A stretch of 48,234 nucleotides of DNA from Atkinsonella hypoxylon. Lineage: Eukaryota; Ascomycota; Sordariomycetes; Hypocreales; Clavicipitaceae. The stretch is taken from contig JFHB01000226.1 in the NCBI GenBank assembly GCA_000729835.1, positions 1 through 48,234 on the forward strand, given 5' to 3'. Below, piece by piece: positions 1-10,168 of this stretch. Each line of letters starts with the position of its first letter. Position 1 is the first letter of the stretch. Below the pieces are notes generated by a model. The model saw nothing but the letters and a program-made list of their open reading frames with translations. It was not told the origin of the DNA and did not search any database. Both the position numbers and the translations under genes were made by a program.

Positions 1-1418
1 AGAGAGAGAGAGACAGAGTATAACTATCCAAGTTGTTATTTGTCGTTTATCGGAGATAGGCTTTAGCTACGGGTTGAGAAAGGGTTTTTTTTTTTTTTTT
101 TTTTTTTTTTGATAAACGTAAAGCTTTCCGGTAGTCAGAACAAGAATCGTCGTATGAAATAGTATCTTGCAGTCTTGGAGTACGAATTCAGCCATGATGG
201 TCGTCACAAGCTACTCTCCAGGTAGTCACAACCACCAGCTATCAGCCTGTAGACGACCAGTCGCCTCTTTTGTCGGGCGTACCGAAGAACCAGCTATGAA
301 AACTGAATTATCAGTTCGTACCATGACCCGTCTCATTTTCGTCTGTTCGTCTGGCTCGTCAGGAATTTGCGCCCCGTGCGCCCCGTATAGATGCAGAGGC
401 AATATTCACTATGTCGCAATTGCCACCACACCATTGGGACACATCGCATTGCAAATGATATGTAATTTTCATGCATCAGGCCACGATCAGCGCAAAGGCG
501 CAGCTGATGCTCTCTCTACATTCCAACCCTTGATTTATTTTTGCAAAGATACCTGCCCCACTTTTTGCTAGCAGCTGTAAGAGCGGCTAGAGCGGCATAC
601 CAAGGATAGGTACCTAGGTACTTAGGCTATCAAACGCTACCTAAAGAGACTTGTTTTTCTATGTAATTCACCAGTAAATCAAGGTACCTGCTGTTTCCAC
701 TATATCTTACTTATTTACTGTTTAACAGGTAATTAGCTTGATTTTCCCCCCCTGCACATAGATTTTCAAAATAATTCAAGGGTTGGAGTGTAGTTAGTTA
801 CTGTACATATGTACAATGATCCGCTCGGGCATGAGCACCGGAGGCCTTCACAAAATCTACTTGCAGGGGGAAATCAAGCCAATCGGAGGGCTTTATTCTA
901 GCGTCTTCCAAGACATTGCTATTAGTTACGTAAAAATTAGTAGCATTACAGTTGTATTTGTTACTAACGTTTTATTGTATTAAAATATAACACCCTCTTG
1001 GTGGCAAACAGTTTTCTCTCCTTAACCCCGATTCGTCCTAGCTCTAAGCACCCACCGTAAGGCGCCAGCTAGGGCATGAGATCTAAGGTACTTTTCGCTT
1101 GGTACGTCCGAGGTACCGTGAAAATACGAGATGTAGCTCCAAGTCTATAAGTACTTATTCGTGTTATTCGATTGGCCAGCCACCCAACACGCGACCTAGC
1201 TGGTGTCATACCTCACGCACTAGAATGCTGGATTGCAACATAAGCACAAGTGCCAGACATACGTCACAAAGAAACGACAAATGAATCAAATATATATCTC
1301 GGAGGATGCAAGGTACAGTTGATCAAGCATGTAAGACGTAGTTCCCCCCCGGAAGAGCATAGTGCCTTGGGCCGTCGTGACTCCAAGCTTGGATAATTAA
1401 CCGTGCCCGCTTTGCTAC
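1..1418. other. Intergenic region with simple repeats and one half of a duplicated block
   Basis: No convincing gene is visible. The stretch starts with a short AG dinucleotide run, has a run of 26 T at 85-110, and carries copy A of a diverged duplicated block at about 547-726, described separately. The open frames here are short, lack recognisable domains and show no exon structure. It may hold the 3' untranslated region of the minus-strand P450 at its right edge. Confidence 0.5.
547..726. repeat. Diverged duplicated block, copy A
   Basis: This block aligns over about 175 bp in direct orientation with 3657-3831 on the other side of the P450 gene. Shared cores include an AGATAC-TGCCCCACTTT segment, GCAGCTGT-AGAGCGG, and a segment reading CCTAAAGA-ACTT followed by ATTCAC-AGTAAAT-AAGGTACCT. 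Most differences are transitions (C/T, A/G), as expected of old or RIP-affected repeats. Whether it is a short mobile element or a duplicated promoter segment cannot be decided from one window. Confidence 0.6.
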
Positions 1419-2978
1419 CTACTCCTGAGTCCTATTGAGCTTCTGAAATTCTATCATGCACTCCATCCCTCTCGGAACCGCATCATGAGTGCTACACTGC
1501 CACATCAAGTCCCGTCTGCATGACGGTGAGGGTCGCATCTCGTACTGTAGACACAAGGTTGCAACCAGCAGCTTAGTCTCCATAGTTGCAATCGCTTTTC
1601 CCAAGCATATACGGCCACCGTAGCCGAAGGGAAGGAGCTGGGCTTCACGCGCTTTCAGTGCCGCGCTGTTCGTGTTGTCCGCGAGCCATCTCCGTGGATC
1701 GAATGTGTCCGAATCAGGGAACAGGTTCTCGTCTCTGTGTAGTGCCAAAATACAGCTGGAAACTATACTACCCTCAGGGATAGGCACGCTTGAGAGAGTA
1801 CGTCCTCCTGCCGGAACGACACGCTCAGCTCGCCCACTGGAAGCTGGATATAAGCGGTATGTCTCTCGTAGGCAAGCCTCAAGTGTAGGAGCCCGATTGT
1901 TCACGTCGGCAAACAACAGAGATCCATCTGGCTGGACCGGAAGAGCCATGACTTCTTTGCGTACTCTGGACTGCCACTCTGGATGCTCGCTCAGCAGCCA
2001 GATAAGATAGGTCGCCGTCACTGCAACAGTAGCCCGCGCGGCATTAATGTTATCGAGCAGCTCAGCGGCGATGAAGTCTCGGTCCAGAAGTGTGCCGTCA
2101 CTCATTTTGGACAGCGAGAGGTGACGAAGGAGAGACCGTGAGCTCAAGAGCAACGAGTCATCCATGGCTGCCAATGTGCGCTCCCGACTCCAGTCTGCGA
2201 GGTCGTCTTCTGCGCGTAGATAATTCAAGCGAGGACTCAACCAAGACAGGTAGGGTGATATCCAGGAAAAGACGTTTGGAAAGAGCACATGGAGCGGACC
2301 GATGAACTGGAAATATTTGAGTTTCTCGATAATGGTGCGTTCCTGACACGGTCCATCAACGCATTGCGCACTATGGCTTGGCCCATAGACGAGATACGTG
2401 ACAACATCGAAGCCGAACCAATCCGTGAGATTGTATATATTAGCCTCGAGTGCCTGGTCTACATGCTCTAGCACGGCCCTGCAACGGTTTTGAATGAATT
2501 GTTCGAGCTCTGGGAGGTTGTAGATTGTTGTCGCCTGGTAAAAGGCCGAAATCAACTTTCGTTTCTCACGGTGCTCAGAGTAGGACTTGGTAGCGAATAC
2601 TGAGCGCTGATTGTAACCCGTAAAGTTGTCAAAGTAGTCACTCTTGGACCATCCATGAGAAGCCGCGTAAACCTCACGAACATCTTCCAATGAGGCCACT
2701 GAGATTTCATTTGGGGAGATGCAGATGACCGGGCCATAGCGCTGGTGCCACTTTAGAATCTCAGTGTTGCGACAATATATGAGATCGTAGTAGGCCAGGT
2801 GAAGACGGGTGATCTTGTTAATCCACGGCCCAGGCACATGTCGCAGCCGGCCTGAAAGAAGAGGATAGACTAGGGCACGGTAGACGACGAGAGAAAGGAA
2901 CAAAAGAACCAAAAGATGGAGATGGGATTGGATCAGGAGATGACTCATAATTATTAAATGCTCAATTGACAATGTCAT
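1419..2978 (-). CDS. Cytochrome P450 monooxygenase, membrane-anchored, intronless
   Basis: A complete 519-residue P450, a normal length for fungal microsomal enzymes. An N-terminal hydrophobic helix (about residues 12-38) fits an ER anchor and is followed by the proline hinge VPGPW (48-52). The ExxR motif is ETYR (372-375), the PERF-like region is FDPRRW, and the heme-binding loop is FGYGGRICLG (451-460) with the axial Cys at 458. The I-helix reads NINAARATV (310-318): the usual acidic residue before the Thr is absent. The start ATG at 2978 precedes the anchor; a second Met is at residue 12. It is transcribed divergently from the aminotransferase at 3962, with 983 bp between the starts. The substrate is unknown; benzoate-hydroxylase or sesquiterpene-hydroxylase type fungal families are possible. 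The P450 assignment is secure, the reaction is not. Confidence 0.93.
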   Translation of the reverse strand: MTLSIEHLIIMSHLLIQSHLHLLVLLFLSLVVYRALVYPLLSGRLRHVPGPWINKITRLHLAYYDLIYCRNTEILKWHQRYGPVICISPNEISVASLEDVREVYAASHGWSKSDYFDNFTGYNQRSVFATKSYSEHREKRKLISAFYQATTIYNLPELEQFIQNRCRAVLEHVDQALEANIYNLTDWFGFDVVTYLVYGPSHSAQCVDGPCQERTIIEKLKYFQFIGPLHVLFPNVFSWISPYLSWLSPRLNYLRAEDDLADWSRERTLAAMDDSLLLSSRSLLRHLSLSKMSDGTLLDRDFIAAELLDNINAARATVAVTATYLIWLLSEHPEWQSRVRKEVMALPVQPDGSLLFADVNNRAPTLEACLRETYRLYPASSGRAERVVPAGGRTLSSVPIPEGSIVSSCILALHRDENLFPDSDTFDPRRWLADNTNSAALKAREAQLLPFGYGGRICLGKAIATMETKLLVATLCLQYEMRPSPSCRRDLMWQCSTHDAVPRGMECMIEFQKLNRTQE

Positions 2979-3604
2979 GATATCAAAAACACAGATTCAA
3001 AAACACACAAGTAAAGAGTGATGGTGTTCATGTACGTGATTTTTATCGAAAGTTATCTGTATGTCGTCTTGGAAATGAGCTATACTACCGAACTACTCAT
3101 GCTGTACCTCGAGTGCCACTTTCCTCAATCCCCATAGAGGACCAGTCAGGCACCTGTTTACGCTACATTTCTATGATGCCACATGTGCGGTGTATCACTT
3201 CCTTGCGACATCGGATAAGTGAGCAGGCATTGATTGTAATGCGATCTCCTTGGTTTTCGAGCTGGCTCCAGAACTTTGTACGAACAGGGATTTTACACCA
3301 ATCAAATAAGGTCTCTGTAGCATACTTCCTTCTGCAGGTATTAGCTTCTGCTCCAACGACAAGAAAGTAAGTAGTTCTATCACAAATTGATACATCGCAA
3401 GTCTCATGTCCGTAGAGCTCTGCTTAGCCTCTCGCCAGCAATTCAAGGCATCGTCAGTAAGGGGTCTGAAGGGTTTCACACAACTCGGGTTGCTGTGAAG
3501 CTTTGCAATAATCGCTCTAGGTCAATTTTGGAAGTGTTTCTGGAATTATTGCTGCTTGCATCGTGGTCGAAACTGGCATGAATGCGATGATGTAGTGTTT
3601 TGGC

Positions 3605-3630
3605 GTGAAATGGTGAAATGGTGAAATGGT
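3605..3630. repeat. Tandem 8-mer GTGAAATG, three units
   Basis: Three perfect head-to-tail copies of GTGAAATG lie in the divergent P450/aminotransferase promoter, just before copy B of the duplicated block. Confidence 0.85.
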
Positions 3631-3656
3631 TTCGAAGGCTAGTTAGTTACTCGGAG

Positions 3657-3831
3657 CAAGATACTTGCCCCACTTTGTGCAGCAGCTGTCAGAGCGGCAC
3701 GCAGAGGAAGGATACTCACTCGGGCCATGAAACCCCACCTAAAGAAACTTATTTTTCCATGCAATTCACTAGTAAATTAAGGTACCTACTGTCTACTACT
3801 TTATGTCTCCCTCATTTACTGCAACTTCAAG
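3657..3831. repeat. Diverged duplicated block, copy B
   Basis: Direct-orientation partner of 547-726. It lies in the P450/aminotransferase intergenic region, ending about 130 bp before the aminotransferase ATG, so it overlaps that gene's probable promoter or 5' leader. Confidence 0.6.
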
Positions 3832-3961
3832 GATTGATTGTGTATGGATGGCATCACGCTTAATGGATGTTCCCATTCCACACTCACGATAACTAGTTAA
3901 CTACCCTTCTTTCCACACGTGGCCTCCCATCCCAGCTCAACTTCACAAACAAATCAGCAAG

Positions 3962-5086
3962 ATGCACTATCAACGCATGACCATTGAAAAGGAAGCGCCC
4001 GAGGAGGTCGGCGCGGCCATCCGCTATAACTTATCTGAAAGTGCCATTGGAGACCAAACGCTCGACAGCCTGGGCATTTCTCTCCCTCAATCCCTCGTCC
4101 TCACATATTCGGAGCACCAGGGCAGCAGCAAGCTTCGACAGCTCATCTCCGCTGCCACCAAGTCCTCCCTGACGCCGCAAGACATCCTCGTGACGGCCGG
4201 CGCCTCCATGTCGCTCTTCATTGTCGCCACGTCCCTGCTAAGCTCGAGCGACCACCTGATTGTCACCCGACCGAATTACGCAACCAATCTCGAGACCCCC
4301 CGAGCGATCGGGTGCGAAATCACATTCATTGACCTCGATTTCGATACCGGCTTCCGCCTGGACATCGAGCAGGTCGCTGCGGCGATTCGCCCAGGTACAA
4401 CGAAGCTGATCAGCATCTGCTCGCCCAACAATCCCGCGGGAACCATGTGCAGCGCACCGCAGATCCAGAAGCTTAGTGCCCTTGCCAAAGAGAATGGCGT
4501 TCACCTCCTGGTCGACGAGACGTATGCCGACCTCACTTACTCCTCTGCAGGGCAGGCCAGCCAGATCCCACCCGCAGCTTCTCTCGGCCAACATGTTATC
4601 GGAGTCTCTTCCATGTCAAAGGTATACGGAGTGCCGGGCATCAGGATCGGGTGGCTGTCCTGTACGGACAAAGAGCTGCAACGCACATTTTTGGCAGCCA
4701 AAGAGCAAATCAGCATCAGCGGAAGCGTGCTCGACGAACTTGTTGCCGAGCAAATCCTGTCGCGCCGCGATATGCTGCTAGCCCAGACTCGTGCCGAGAT
4801 GCAGCGGCGAAGAGATCTGGTGGCATCGTGGATGAAAGAAGAGGATGAATTTTTGGACTGGGTATTGCCAGAGGCGGGCGTCATGGGCTTCGTTCGGATG
4901 AAGCGAGAGCCCATTGCTGGTATAGCGGCATTCTACAAACGATTGCTAAAAGATAGCGGCACCTATGTTGGGCCCGGTCGTTGGTTTGAGCGAGATGATA
5001 CCTTCTTCCGCCTAGGCTATGGGTGGCCTACCATGGAAGATTTGAAGACTGGCCTAAAGAATATTTCTCAAGCACTTCGAGGATAA
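3962..5086 (+). CDS. PLP-dependent aminotransferase, class I/II fold type I
   Basis: A single-exon protein of 374 residues, typical of the family. The PLP Schiff-base lysine is K220 in SSMSKVYGVPGIRIGW, the class I/II signature. The cofactor-binding set is intact: SPNNPAGT (154-161, with N157), D185 and Y188 in VDETYADL, R228 in GIRIGW, and R350 in FFRLGYGW for the substrate carboxylate. The ATG at 3962 is the first in frame. It should transfer amino groups to or from an amino acid or keto acid; some relatives are ACC-synthase-like or capreomycidine-synthase-like, so another PLP chemistry is possible. No targeting peptide is seen, so it is probably cytosolic. It is divergent from the P450 and convergent with the MFS transporter, suggesting a shared pathway. 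Family assignment is firm; the substrate is unknown. Confidence 0.92.
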   Translation: MHYQRMTIEKEAPEEVGAAIRYNLSESAIGDQTLDSLGISLPQSLVLTYSEHQGSSKLRQLISAATKSSLTPQDILVTAGASMSLFIVATSLLSSSDHLIVTRPNYATNLETPRAIGCEITFIDLDFDTGFRLDIEQVAAAIRPGTTKLISICSPNNPAGTMCSAPQIQKLSALAKENGVHLLVDETYADLTYSSAGQASQIPPAASLGQHVIGVSSMSKVYGVPGIRIGWLSCTDKELQRTFLAAKEQISISGSVLDELVAEQILSRRDMLLAQTRAEMQRRRDLVASWMKEEDEFLDWVLPEAGVMGFVRMKREPIAGIAAFYKRLLKDSGTYVGPGRWFERDDTFFRLGYGWPTMEDLKTGLKNISQALRG

Positions 5087-5587
5087 AGAATGGAAGGACA
5101 AGCGAAGCCTTAGGCTGTTCATTCATCCGTTATGCCTAGAATACGAGAGTCTCTAAACGTTTGATGATATAATGAACTCTTTTTCAGTATTGACTTAGCC
5201 ACACCGTAGCTCTCATTATTTGTCTCTAAGTGTAGTTTACTTGCTGTTTATGTGCTCCTTTATTTCCCTGATTATTGTGTATTGTGGAAGTAATGAAAGA
5301 TATGGGTGCATATCACTCCAATAGTTGCATAGTTAGCATTGAACCAGCCTAGATTGCAAACTAAACTAACACTGTCCGTGATTGCCTGTGGATTTAGTTT
5401 CTATTGATGTTTGTTAAACGCTCCCTAGCGCCGAGAAAGCACGAAATGTTCCCTCATCAAGTTTCTATGCGCTACAGTACTGCTTCACGTTCTGTTGCCC
5501 ACTTTGTGTCTCTAAAGTGGCGGTAGTCTTGACGCAATTGTCCGTCGTCGTACTCATAGCCTTTCCCCAACTGTCATACCTGCTATG
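5087..5587. other. Convergent intergenic region
   Basis: This separates the 3' ends of the aminotransferase and the MFS gene. It is AT-rich, with no open frame of note; it presumably contains both 3' untranslated regions. Confidence 0.5.
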
Positions 5588-7319
5588 CTAAGTAACTTGT
5601 TCGTCAACATTGACCGCAGCTTCTAGCTGCCGTTTCCCTGCCAGCTTGTCCAACACGCCAGTCAACCACAAAGACATGCCAAACAGAAAGCCCGCAGCCA
5701 AGAACGGAATTCTGCCCAGAGTGATGCCTCCAAAGCGCATGCCAGCGGAGAATGCAGTACTCCATAGCGTAGTGCCCAGCAACCCTGCAATTGTTTCCAC
5801 AATAGTGATGCCCATGTATAGTCTTTCGATTTCCTCCTCATCGCGTGTGTTGCTGGTAACAAAGGAGCGGAGGGCATCTGTCAATGCCGAGCCCATATTG
5901 TACACAAGCAGCGACGCGATGTACAATGAGCGTATGGGAGCCACCCCGGCACAAATCATGCCGAGGATGTTGAGCGATAGACTGCATTTAATGACGTAGA
6001 AGTCAACACGCTGCTGGGTCCTCAGAATTGGATGCAGAACCAAGCGGGAGATGTGCGGCAGCAAGAGCAACACGCCAGCATTGACGACGATTTGGAAGGA
6101 CGTAATGCCGTTCGCTTCCGCTAAACTCCAGCCAAAGCGCTTGGCCGCCCATTGAGGGAACACGAGCCGAACATATATTGCGGTTTCGTCGAAAAGGTAT
6201 ATGAGCAATGTGACGTATGTCAAGGAACTGCTGAGTAATCCACTAAACAGCCTGAACGATAGGAAGCCTTCTGCTACTAAGGTTGATAGGGTTTTGGACA
6301 ATGCCTGTTTTCTAGTCGGTGACGAATGCCATGTGCCCTGCCTCAAAGCAGGTTGCTGCTCCTCGTCAGGTGGGAGTAAAACGCTGTAGTCATGTGGGCA
6401 ACTGACAGAGGCCGGACGGATCGTTATGTCGGGATCTCGTGATGGAAACAGAAACACGGTCGGAATGATGAGAACGCAAACGCCGATACCGATGCCGCAA
6501 AGAAACCAGACACGGACGTTCAAAAGCGCTGCGCCGAGGAGTGTGCCTGAAAAGCCCATGACCATAACAAGTGTGCTCAGTCGATAGAGCGTTTCGCTCC
6601 TTTATTGACCACAGTTAGCCACTAGTAGTGCCACGATGGCCAGGAGAAGTTATTTGTCTTGTCTCACAGTTGATGATTTGGCACCACTTCGGCAATGCGG
6701 GCATATAGGAGAGTGCTACGGACCGGCTGCCCGCCTCCAACAAGGTCGAACAATCCGGTTAGCCATATCCAGCGAATGTCAAGTTGAAAGAAACCTTTGA
6801 CAATGTGAGCGGTCTGCCAAGAAAGTGTCAAGGTTCCAAAGAAGAAGAAGAAGAGGGAAGTAGAGTCTAACACACTGCTGTGGAGTAGGCGGCGCCAATG
6901 CTCGTACTGCACAGGTTAGGTAATAATATATTACGGAGGCCGACAGTCGACATCAATTGAGTATACACGGGCGTCGCTACGAGACCTGAGGAGGCAGAGC
7001 CAGTTGTAACTCAGTCAGTCAACAACGCACGCACAGGATCTGTGACGACGCAGTGCCTACCCGCTAAGAGCGTGACTATATCAAACGTGCCGTATATCAT
7101 GGCCACGTCAGCTTGGAGGGAATCGGCTTTGCACAGGTGTTCGTCCACAGTCCCATCCGGCCGGATGAGGACAGGGTGCTTGGTCTGATAGTGGGCGCGG
7201 CATATGGCTTGCTCTATCAGATATAACCTGGCGCTGCGGAGAATAGCATCGCCAAGCTGACTGGTGGCCAAGATGAGTACCGCGGGCCACCGCGAGTGTG
7301 TTTTAGCCGGGCGACTCAT
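5588..7319 (-). CDS. Major facilitator superfamily transporter, four exons
   Basis: A multi-spanning MFS protein of about 508 residues. Proposed exons are 7319-7061, 6985-6969, 6906-6668 and 6599-5588. Introns are 75, 62 and 68 bp, with donors GTAGGC, GTGTAT and GTGAGA, each ending in AG. The joins restore frame and give a sequence running through GGGQPV and SETLYRLSTLV, both typical of fungal MFS exporters. Hydrophobic segments such as GTFDIVTLLAG, DIRWIWLTGLFDLVGG and GFSGTLLGAALLNV support a 12-helix topology. The usual motif A between helices 2 and 3 is degenerate (ATPYEHWRR). The 17-bp second exon is the least certain part; if wrong, the N-terminal third may be misjoined. It probably exports, or provides self-protection against, a product of the neighbouring P450/aminotransferase pair. 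Confidence is high for the MFS family and moderate for the exact exons. Confidence 0.82.
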
Positions 7320-7327
7320 GGCGAAGA

Positions 7328-7330
<3 letters not shown>

Positions 7331-7415
<85 letters not shown>

Positions 7416-7418
7416 CTG
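7331..7418. repeat. TCTG tetranucleotide microsatellite, 22 units
   Basis: Nineteen perfect TCTG units are followed by one TCCG and two more TCTG. On the transporter's coding strand this reads as CAGA repeats ending 11 bp before its ATG at 7319, so it is almost certainly in the 5' leader or core promoter. Confidence 0.97.
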
Positions 7419-7521
7419 TATTCAGAGTATTGTGGGGTAGCCGGAGAAAAAAGAAAGGGATCAAAATGAGCGACAAGAAAAGGAAGTTCCCGGCGTCTCT
7501 GGATGGGCATAATATGGCGGT

Positions 7522-7568
7522 ATATCTGGCGGCATATCTGGCGGCATGTCTGGCGGCATATCTGGCGG
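7522..7568. repeat. 12-bp tandem repeat, about four units
   Basis: Four near-identical units of the form CATATCTGGCGG (one with CATGTC) lie about 200 bp upstream of the MFS transporter start. Confidence 0.85.
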
Positions 7569-8477
7569 GGATTCGCTGCGTTGGTTGCTGCTGCCAAATT
7601 AGAAGAGCGAGATGCAAGCATGACTCGGTGAGACTTCATTTCTGCTCAGCGGATGCATCCGCACGCACTGTTCAAGGGAAGAGCGCCACCCCAAATGGAA
7701 GGCAGATGAGCGATTTGACCCTTCCAAACCTGTTTGCTCATAGTCACCCGACCCGACCCTGCCTACAAAAGAATTGCCCTTATCTTTTCCCTCTGGGGAG
7801 CCCGTAGACAAGGGTGGCAGGCGCACCAAGTCGAGTGACGGGCGCCTAAGCCAGCTTTGCCCAGCTGCGAGCCGACGGACTTTGTAATACCAATTGATGT
7901 ACGAGTATGATGCCCCTTTGCCTGCGATAAGGCAACAGCTTGATCACGACTCACGAATCAGCTGGTTACCCAATCAGTACTGGTGGAGCACGCGGATATT
8001 CTGCAGAGATGCCTTACAAGGATTGAAGAAAGTGTGGGGCTCCGTGACCTCGCTGTTGTCTTAATGCTAGCATCGATGATCTAAGGCTGGCCAATCAAAG
8101 GCTGCTAAGCCGTTTGGCAGCTATATTAGGCTTCGGCGCCGTTTTAACATTAGGATTACAATACTAGTTTGGGTCTAGTGAAGTTGTGACCTACTCTGTA
8201 TTGAGACTTTCAAAATAATCCAAGTTACGAAAACAATTGTACTATAGTTCCTACCTACCTAGTTACCACTATTCATCTGAAATTATCATGACTCCCCGTT
8301 TACCCTGTCCGTGCCACGCGACCGTTTAGAGCAGGTGCCAAATCCCTGTGACAGCGATGAGGGAGTGCGTAAACACGCCAGGCAGCAACTAAACTAAAAC
8401 AGAAGGTAGTTAATATAGAGTTGCCTCGTACTTGATAAGATACTAATAGTCTAGACTTACTAAGAAAGTGTTTCTAT
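7569..8477. other. Intergenic region between transporter promoter and retroelement remnant
   Basis: No gene is supported. It contains the distal upstream region of the minus-strand MFS gene and AT-rich sequence running into the decayed LTR element. Two CCAAT-type boxes (CCCAATCAG near 7970 and CCAATCAAAG near 8091) are seen. Confidence 0.4.
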
Positions 8478-8604
8478 ACTAGAGATAGTTTCATTTAGGT
8501 TCTAGTATTGGTTAGATATAGTCTATTTTCATTAGTATTGCTATGGTCTACCCTGGCACTGTTCGCTGTACGACCTACGTATACTAGAATTATGCACTGT
8601 TACA
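8478..8604 (+). repeat. Probable 5' LTR remnant
   Basis: It begins with ACTAGAGATAG, shared with 10169-10179, and its end (CGACCTACG-ATACTAGAATTATGCACTGTTACA) matches the ends of the sequences at 10322 and 40975. All three end in TACA, as expected of a TG...CA long terminal repeat. The internal part is strongly diverged. Confidence 0.5.
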
Positions 8605-9291
8605 TTATAAGGAAGCTCAATCACATTTATTTTATATTTCCAGGGACGACTGTAACTATCCCATCACGAACGATGCTACGCACTAGAGTTAATTGTGGCC
8701 TAGCCCGGACAACCTACCAGAGAGGTTTACTAGAAATTGAGGTTTTATTGACATAGGCAGGAAAACCTGAGCACTAAGAAATTGAACAATAGGCCCGTCT
8801 GCAAAAGATTGCAGACGGCTAACCTTTGTCCAGCGACGAGAAATATAGGCTAAGACCCTTCAGTTGGAAGTTAGACAAAAACTCCTTGAACAATTAACTA
8901 AAGCGTGAAACTGAACGAGAGGAGCATAAACCTCTGTAATACACTCGAGACCCAGGGTCTTGACAAATTAACCTGCAAGACATCCGTAACTTCCAGCGGC
9001 TGGATGCTAATAAAACCCGCGAGCTCCTTCTAGAAGTATGTCTGCGGAGCGAGGTCCTCATGGAGTACGCAGGCCAGCTGGTACAGACTATCTCCTATTA
9101 AAAGGTATAAGGAACAATGTAGAAATTTCGTTGAAGAAGAGAAAGAAAGGAGATTCAAGATGTCTATATCGCTGAAGATAATACACACGATATTATCCGA
9201 TTCTGCCTGCTCATTCCAACGAATAATGTAATGATATTACTGACGTCAACCACATACAAATGTATATCGTACCTCCCTCAACATCTTTACA

Positions 9292-9471
9292 ATGAAGTCC
9301 TTGTTGAGGCAATTGAAGAAGGGTTATTCACAGCGACAGGCCTTGCAAGACACTATTGAAGCTATGTCAGCCGATGGCAATAGCAACCCTACCCTACTAG
9401 GTTGCACCACTTGTGCTGAGCTAACGGAGGAGGGTCAAAAGATCCCAGAAGATTATCGCCAGCTCGCTTAA
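9292..9471 (+). pseudogene. Gag-like fragment, N-terminal part
   Basis: A 59-codon open stretch starting MKSLLRQLKKGYSQ and ending at TAA, with reading continuing weakly afterwards. Its position upstream of a clearer gag fragment suggests it is the N-terminal gag region. On its own it has no recognisable domain. Confidence 0.4.
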
Positions 9472-9563
9472 GACTACCAAGCATTAACCCAACGGTTCTT
9501 ACGACAGATAACACTAGAAAACGATAGTGGCCCACAACGACCCGTGAAGATGCCCAGCCCAAC

Positions 9564-9930
9564 CTAGACCAATTGAACGACGGAAGGGACCCAACCTATA
9601 AGTCCTGGAAGGGCGCGATTCGGGACAAGCTGGAGCAAAACAGCGATTACTTTAATAGCGTAGAAGCCAAGATCGCGTACATCAGCAGCCGAAGAGAAAA
9701 TTCTTAAGCCTGGCCTAAACGTACCTGGATCGTGCTACCTCGCTGGATAATCTTGTCGCTGTGGCCACAGAGTACAGCCAAATCGCTAGAAAAAGGCCCG
9801 GAGGATTCAACAGCTATGCGCCTAACAAGAAAGGTTTCCCTGCATTGAAGAAAGAGGGGGACGATAGTAATAGTAAGCCTCCAAAGAAGCCCGATTTTAA
9901 TCGGCCGCGTTCAATGGCTCGGTGCTGATG
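9564..9930 (+). pseudogene. Gag capsid-region fragment, frame-broken
   Basis: LDQLNDGRDPTYKSW to KIAYISSR matches the gag core of fungal LTR retrotransposons as I remember it. It is interrupted by TAA at about 9704. Another frame then gives SLDNLVAVATEYSQI and RKRPGGFNSYAP up to about 9920, resembling the C-terminal part before the zinc knuckle. The central capsid sequence between them is missing, implying an internal deletion. Confidence 0.55.
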
Positions 9931-10168
9931 AAGATCTAACCTGGTACTACGCGGGACTTGTGCGCAAACACCCATGCGCTCTCTGGCTCACGGGAACGGA
10001 TGCACCACGGGTATCTCGCTTGTTGAGACCAACAGTGGCATTGACAATAGGCAGTGGTAACAAACAATGGTTGGCACGGGAAGTAGTACAAGATAAGGGT
10101 GGAGGGGAACAGCAATAGTGAATAAGAAAAAAAAATACTCTTTTTATCCTTATTTGATTCAGATAAAC

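Noticed and set aside
167..571. A 134-codon open frame near the left end
   Set aside because: It has no ATG at its listed start, no domain and an unusual composition, and overlaps the duplicated block.
960..1010. Possible LTR edge near TAACACCCTC-TTGG
   Set aside because: Only a short TGTTA/TAACA-like end is suggestive; no partner end or internal element was found.
7303..7639. Open frames rich in repeated Arg-Gln-Thr-Asp or Ser-Val-Cys-Leu
   Set aside because: They are translations of the TCTG microsatellite in various frames, not genes.
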